Below are positions 61,538 through 64,000 of a DNA stretch of 64,000 bases, one piece after another. The notes under the pieces are model-generated. The model did not search any database and was not told the DNA's origin. It worked only from the letters and a program-made list of their open reading frames with translations. Made by a program: the position numbers and the translations under genes. Source of the stretch: Comamonas sp. Y33R10-2 (GTDB lineage Bacteria > Pseudomonadota > Gammaproteobacteria > Burkholderiales > Burkholderiaceae_C). Numbering within the stretch: the stretch's first letter is position 1; each line of letters starts with the position of its first letter. The DNA is taken from NCBI RefSeq assembly GCF_019355935.1, contig NZ_CP079925.1, forward strand, positions 3,596,001 to 3,660,000, written 5' to 3'.

Positions 61538-64000
61538 ATGCAAGCATCATCTATTTGGGTTCTGGGGCTGCGCAACCTCTGGCGCGATTTACGCGCGGGA
61601 GAGCTGCGCCTGATTATGGTCGCCGTGTTGCTGGCGGTGGCTGCGCTCACATCAGTGGGTTTTTTTGCCGATCGCTTGCAAGCCGGTTTGCAGCGCGATG
61701 CCCGCCAGTTGCTGGGCGGTGATGTGGTGGTGGTGAGTGACAACCCCACACCGCCTGTCTTTGTGCAGAAGGCGCATGCGATGAAGCTGCAGACGGCGGC
61801 CACCGCCAGCTTTCCCACCATGGCGCGAGCCGATGAGTCCAAGGGCGGAGCCAGTCGCTTGGTGGCGCTCAAAAGTGTGGAGGCCGGCTATCCGCTGCGC
61901 GGCGTGATTGAGCTTAACCAAGGCGCAGGTCAGCCTGCGTTAGAGGTGAGAGCCATTCCTGAAAGCGGCCATGTCTGGGTGGATGCACCACTGCTGGAAG
62001 CGCTGGGCTTGAAGCTGGGCGATAGATTGCTTTTGGGGGATGCCAGCTTTCACATCTCTCACATCATCGCCATCGAGCCAGACCGTGGCTCAGGCTTTAT
62101 GAGCTTTGCACCGCGCGTGATGGTCAATAGTGACGATTTGCTCGCAACCAAGCTGGTGCAACCTGCCAGCCGCATCACGTATCGCTTAGCCGTTGCATCT
62201 GTTGCAGAGATGGGGCGTGAGGGCGAACAAGCGGCGCAGAACTATTTGAATTGGGCCCAAGAGCAGGCTAAGACTGAGCATGGCCTGCGCATTGAGTCGC
62301 TAGAAAGTGGCCGCCCTGAAATGCGCCAGACCTTGGACAGGGCCGAGAAATTTTTGAGCCTGGTGGCGCTGCTGTCTGCCTTGCTCTCTGCCGTTGCTGT
62401 GGCGTTGGCTGCGCGTGCGTTTGCCAACAGTCACTTGGATGCATCGGCCATGTTGCGTGTGCTGGGTCAAAGCCAGCGCCGCATTGCCATGACCTATGTG
62501 GTGGAGTTTGTCTGTGTGGGCTTGGCCGCCAGCCTTGCGGGTGTGCTGCTGGGCTGGGGCGTGCACCATGTCTTTGTCTTGCTGCTGGCGGGGCTGGTCG
62601 ATGCCAGCTTGCCTGCCGCTGGCATGGCACCCGCCTTGCTGGGCATGGGCATGGGATTGACCTTGCTGCTGGCTTTTGGTCTGCCGCCGGTTTTGCAATT
62701 GGCACAAGTGCCGCCGCTGCGCGTAATGCGGCGTGATTTGGGTGCGGTTAAACCCGCTTCATGGCTGGTGCTGGCAGTGGGTGTGGCGGGCTTTGCTGCG
62801 TTACTGCTGGCAGCGAGCCGAGACATCAAGTTGGGGCTGATTGCTGTGGGGGGCTTTGCCGCTGCCACCCTGCTGTTTGCGGGGCTGGCTTGGCTGGCTG
62901 TGAAGCTGCTGCGCCGCGTAGTTAATGAAGCCACCGCACCGCGCTGGCTGGTGATGGCGACGCGCCAGATTTCTGCCAAGCCGGTGTATGCCGTGGTGCA
63001 GGTCAGCTCGCTGGCGGTGGGCTTGCTGGCGCTGGTGCTGCTGGTCTTACTGCGCACGGATTTGATCGCCAGCTGGCGCAAGGCTACGCCGGCTAATGCC
63101 CCCGATCGTTTTGTCATCAATGTGCAGCCCGATCAGGCGCAGGATTTTCAGGCCACGCTCAAAAAAGCGGGCGTGCAAAGCTACGACTGGTACCCCATGA
63201 TTCGCGGCCGCCTGATCGCGGTCAATGGCAAGGAAGTGCGCCCCGATGACTATGCCGAAGACCGCGCCAAGCGGATGGTGGACAGAGAGTTCAACATCTC
63301 CACCGCTGAAACCATGCCAGAGCACAACCAAATTACAGGTGGCAACTGGACTGCGGGAGAAAAGGGCGCCATCAGCTTAGAAGAAGGCATTGCCAAGACG
63401 CTGGGCCTGAAGCTGGGCGATACCTTGCGCTTTGATGTGGGCGGTGAAGAAAACGAGGCGCGCATTACCAGCTTGCGCAAGGTGGACTGGAGTTCTATGC
63501 GGGCCAACTTCTTTGTCATCTACCCGGTCCAGCAGCTTGAAAACGTGGCTGTCACCTACTTGGCGGCCTACCGAGCGCCTGCGCAGCAGGGCTTTGATAA
63601 CGCGCTGGTCAACCAATTTCCCAACATCACCAATGTGGACTTGAGCAGCACGCTGGTGCAGGTGCAGCAGGTGATGGATCAGGTCATTCGTGCGGTGGAG
63701 TTTTTGTTTGGCTTCACGCTGGTGGCCGGGCTGGTGGTGTTGTTCGCCTCCGTCACGGGCACGCGCGAGGAGCGTGCGCGTGAATACGCCATCATGCGCG
63801 CCGTGGGTGCCAGGTCTGGCTTGCTGCAGCAGGTGCAAAGTGCAGAGTTGGCAGGCGTGGGTTTGATGGCCGGTTTTCTGGCCAGCTGCGTGGCGCTGGC
63901 GGTGGGCTGGGCACTGGCGCGCTGGGTGTTTGACTTTGAATGGGCGCTAATTTGGTGGGCGCCCATAGCGGGCGCTTTGGCGGGCGCGCTGCTGGCTTGG
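61538..64000 (+). CDS. FtsX-type ABC transporter permease (YbbP-like), 3' end outside the window
   Basis: The open frame runs 821 codons to the window edge without a stop. It begins MQASSIWVLGLRNLWRDLRA, with a membrane helix (about 24-42), a MacB-type periplasmic domain (about 43-255), then clustered helices (about 268-420 region and a further pair near 455-510), a second periplasmic domain (about 520-705) and FtsX helices near the end (FLFGFTLVAGLVVLFASVTG, AREYAIMRAVGA). This double-FtsX layout is that of E. coli YbbP. The partner ATPase YbbA and the esterase TesA would normally be adjacent; they are not seen upstream here. Confidence 0.9.
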   Translation, partial: MQASSIWVLGLRNLWRDLRAGELRLIMVAVLLAVAALTSVGFFADRLQAGLQRDARQLLGGDVVVVSDNPTPPVFVQKAHAMKLQTAATASFPTMARADESKGGASRLVALKSVEAGYPLRGVIELNQGAGQPALEVRAIPESGHVWVDAPLLEALGLKLGDRLLLGDASFHISHIIAIEPDRGSGFMSFAPRVMVNSDDLLATKLVQPASRITYRLAVASVAEMGREGEQAAQNYLNWAQEQAKTEHGLRIESLESGRPEMRQTLDRAEKFLSLVALLSALLSAVAVALAARAFANSHLDASAMLRVLGQSQRRIAMTYVVEFVCVGLAASLAGVLLGWGVHHVFVLLLAGLVDASLPAAGMAPALLGMGMGLTLLLAFGLPPVLQLAQVPPLRVMRRDLGAVKPASWLVLAVGVAGFAALLLAASRDIKLGLIAVGGFAAATLLFAGLAWLAVKLLRRVVNEATAPRWLVMATRQISAKPVYAVVQVSSLAVGLLALVLLVLLRTDLIASWRKATPANAPDRFVINVQPDQAQDFQATLKKAGVQSYDWYPMIRGRLIAVNGKEVRPDDYAEDRAKRMVDREFNISTAETMPEHNQITGGNWTAGEKGAISLEEGIAKTLGLKLGDTLRFDVGGEENEARITSLRKVDWSSMRANFFVIYPVQQLENVAVTYLAAYRAPAQQGFDNALVNQFPNITNVDLSSTLVQVQQVMDQVIRAVEFLFGFTLVAGLVVLFASVTGTREERAREYAIMRAVGARSGLLQQVQSAELAGVGLMAGFLASCVALAVGWALARWVFDFEWALIWWAPIAGALAGALLAW

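Overview
The window comes from a chromosome of a beta-proteobacterium of the Comamonadaceae, most probably Comamonas. I base this on the gene content (Burkholderiales-type porin, DUF3460, DUF1328, YitT and YiaA proteins, pabB next to a pabC-like gene) and on intergenic repeats of a kind I associate with comamonads. No phage, integrase, insertion sequence, CRISPR array, rRNA or tRNA is visible. About 65 protein genes are supported.

Left part (1-27 kb), mostly housekeeping. A CHASE3 sensor kinase diverges from a NarL-type regulator. A third response-regulator gene beside them is broken by an 8-bp tandem duplication. Then follow moeB, ctpA, gpmA, a rhodanese, grxC, secB, gpsA, a DMT transporter, lysA with its divergent LysR regulator, a phasin-like protein, a SulP transporter, a MaoC-type hydratase, panC-panB, pabB-pabC, a DTW-domain protein, a CHMI-like tautomerase, panD, a porin, a fragment of a decayed queE, scpA, DUF3460 and a BamE-like lipoprotein.

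Sulfur block (28.3-33.9 kb, all minus strand). In transcription order: a c-type cytochrome (fccA), a flavocytochrome c sulfide dehydrogenase flavoprotein (fccB), a YeeE/YedE thiosulfate transporter, a second FCSD-like flavoprotein lacking the covalent-FAD cysteine, soxY and soxZ. soxXA, soxB and soxCD are absent, so this looks like a sulfide/thiosulfate uptake and partial oxidation module. GC-rich stem-loop repeats sit just after four or five minus-strand stop codons here and elsewhere.

Middle part (34-45.8 kb). A lipoprotein, metG, a Cache-HAMP-GGDEF diguanylate cyclase, a patatin phospholipase, a membrane protein with a restriction-endonuclease-like domain, apbC/mrp, a LysR regulator, an FdhF/YdeP-type molybdoenzyme and a small winged-helix-like protein.

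Nicotinate island (45.8-58.8 kb). It encodes the complete aerobic maleamate route. Nicotinate is hydroxylated to 6-hydroxynicotinate by a dehydrogenase made of NicA, a separate molybdenum subunit and a cytochrome subunit. NicC converts the product to 2,5-dihydroxypyridine, NicX opens the ring to N-formylmaleamate, NicD gives maleamate plus formate, NicF gives maleate plus ammonia, and NicE gives fumarate. The minus operon is nicE-nicD-nicX-nicF-molybdenum subunit; the plus operon is nicC-nicA-nicB-nicT; a MarR repressor (nicR) faces nicT. The divergent nicE/nicC promoter region carries two related GTATAC-centred palindromes that are good NicR operator candidates. The most unusual point is the dehydrogenase. 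The NicB-like triheme protein keeps only a shortened, motif-poor copy of the molybdenum domain, while an intact catalytic subunit is encoded 5.6 kb away on the other strand.

Right end (59-64 kb): a DMT transporter, a small membrane protein, a TauE/SafE exporter and the first 821 codons of a FtsX-type ABC permease that runs off the window.
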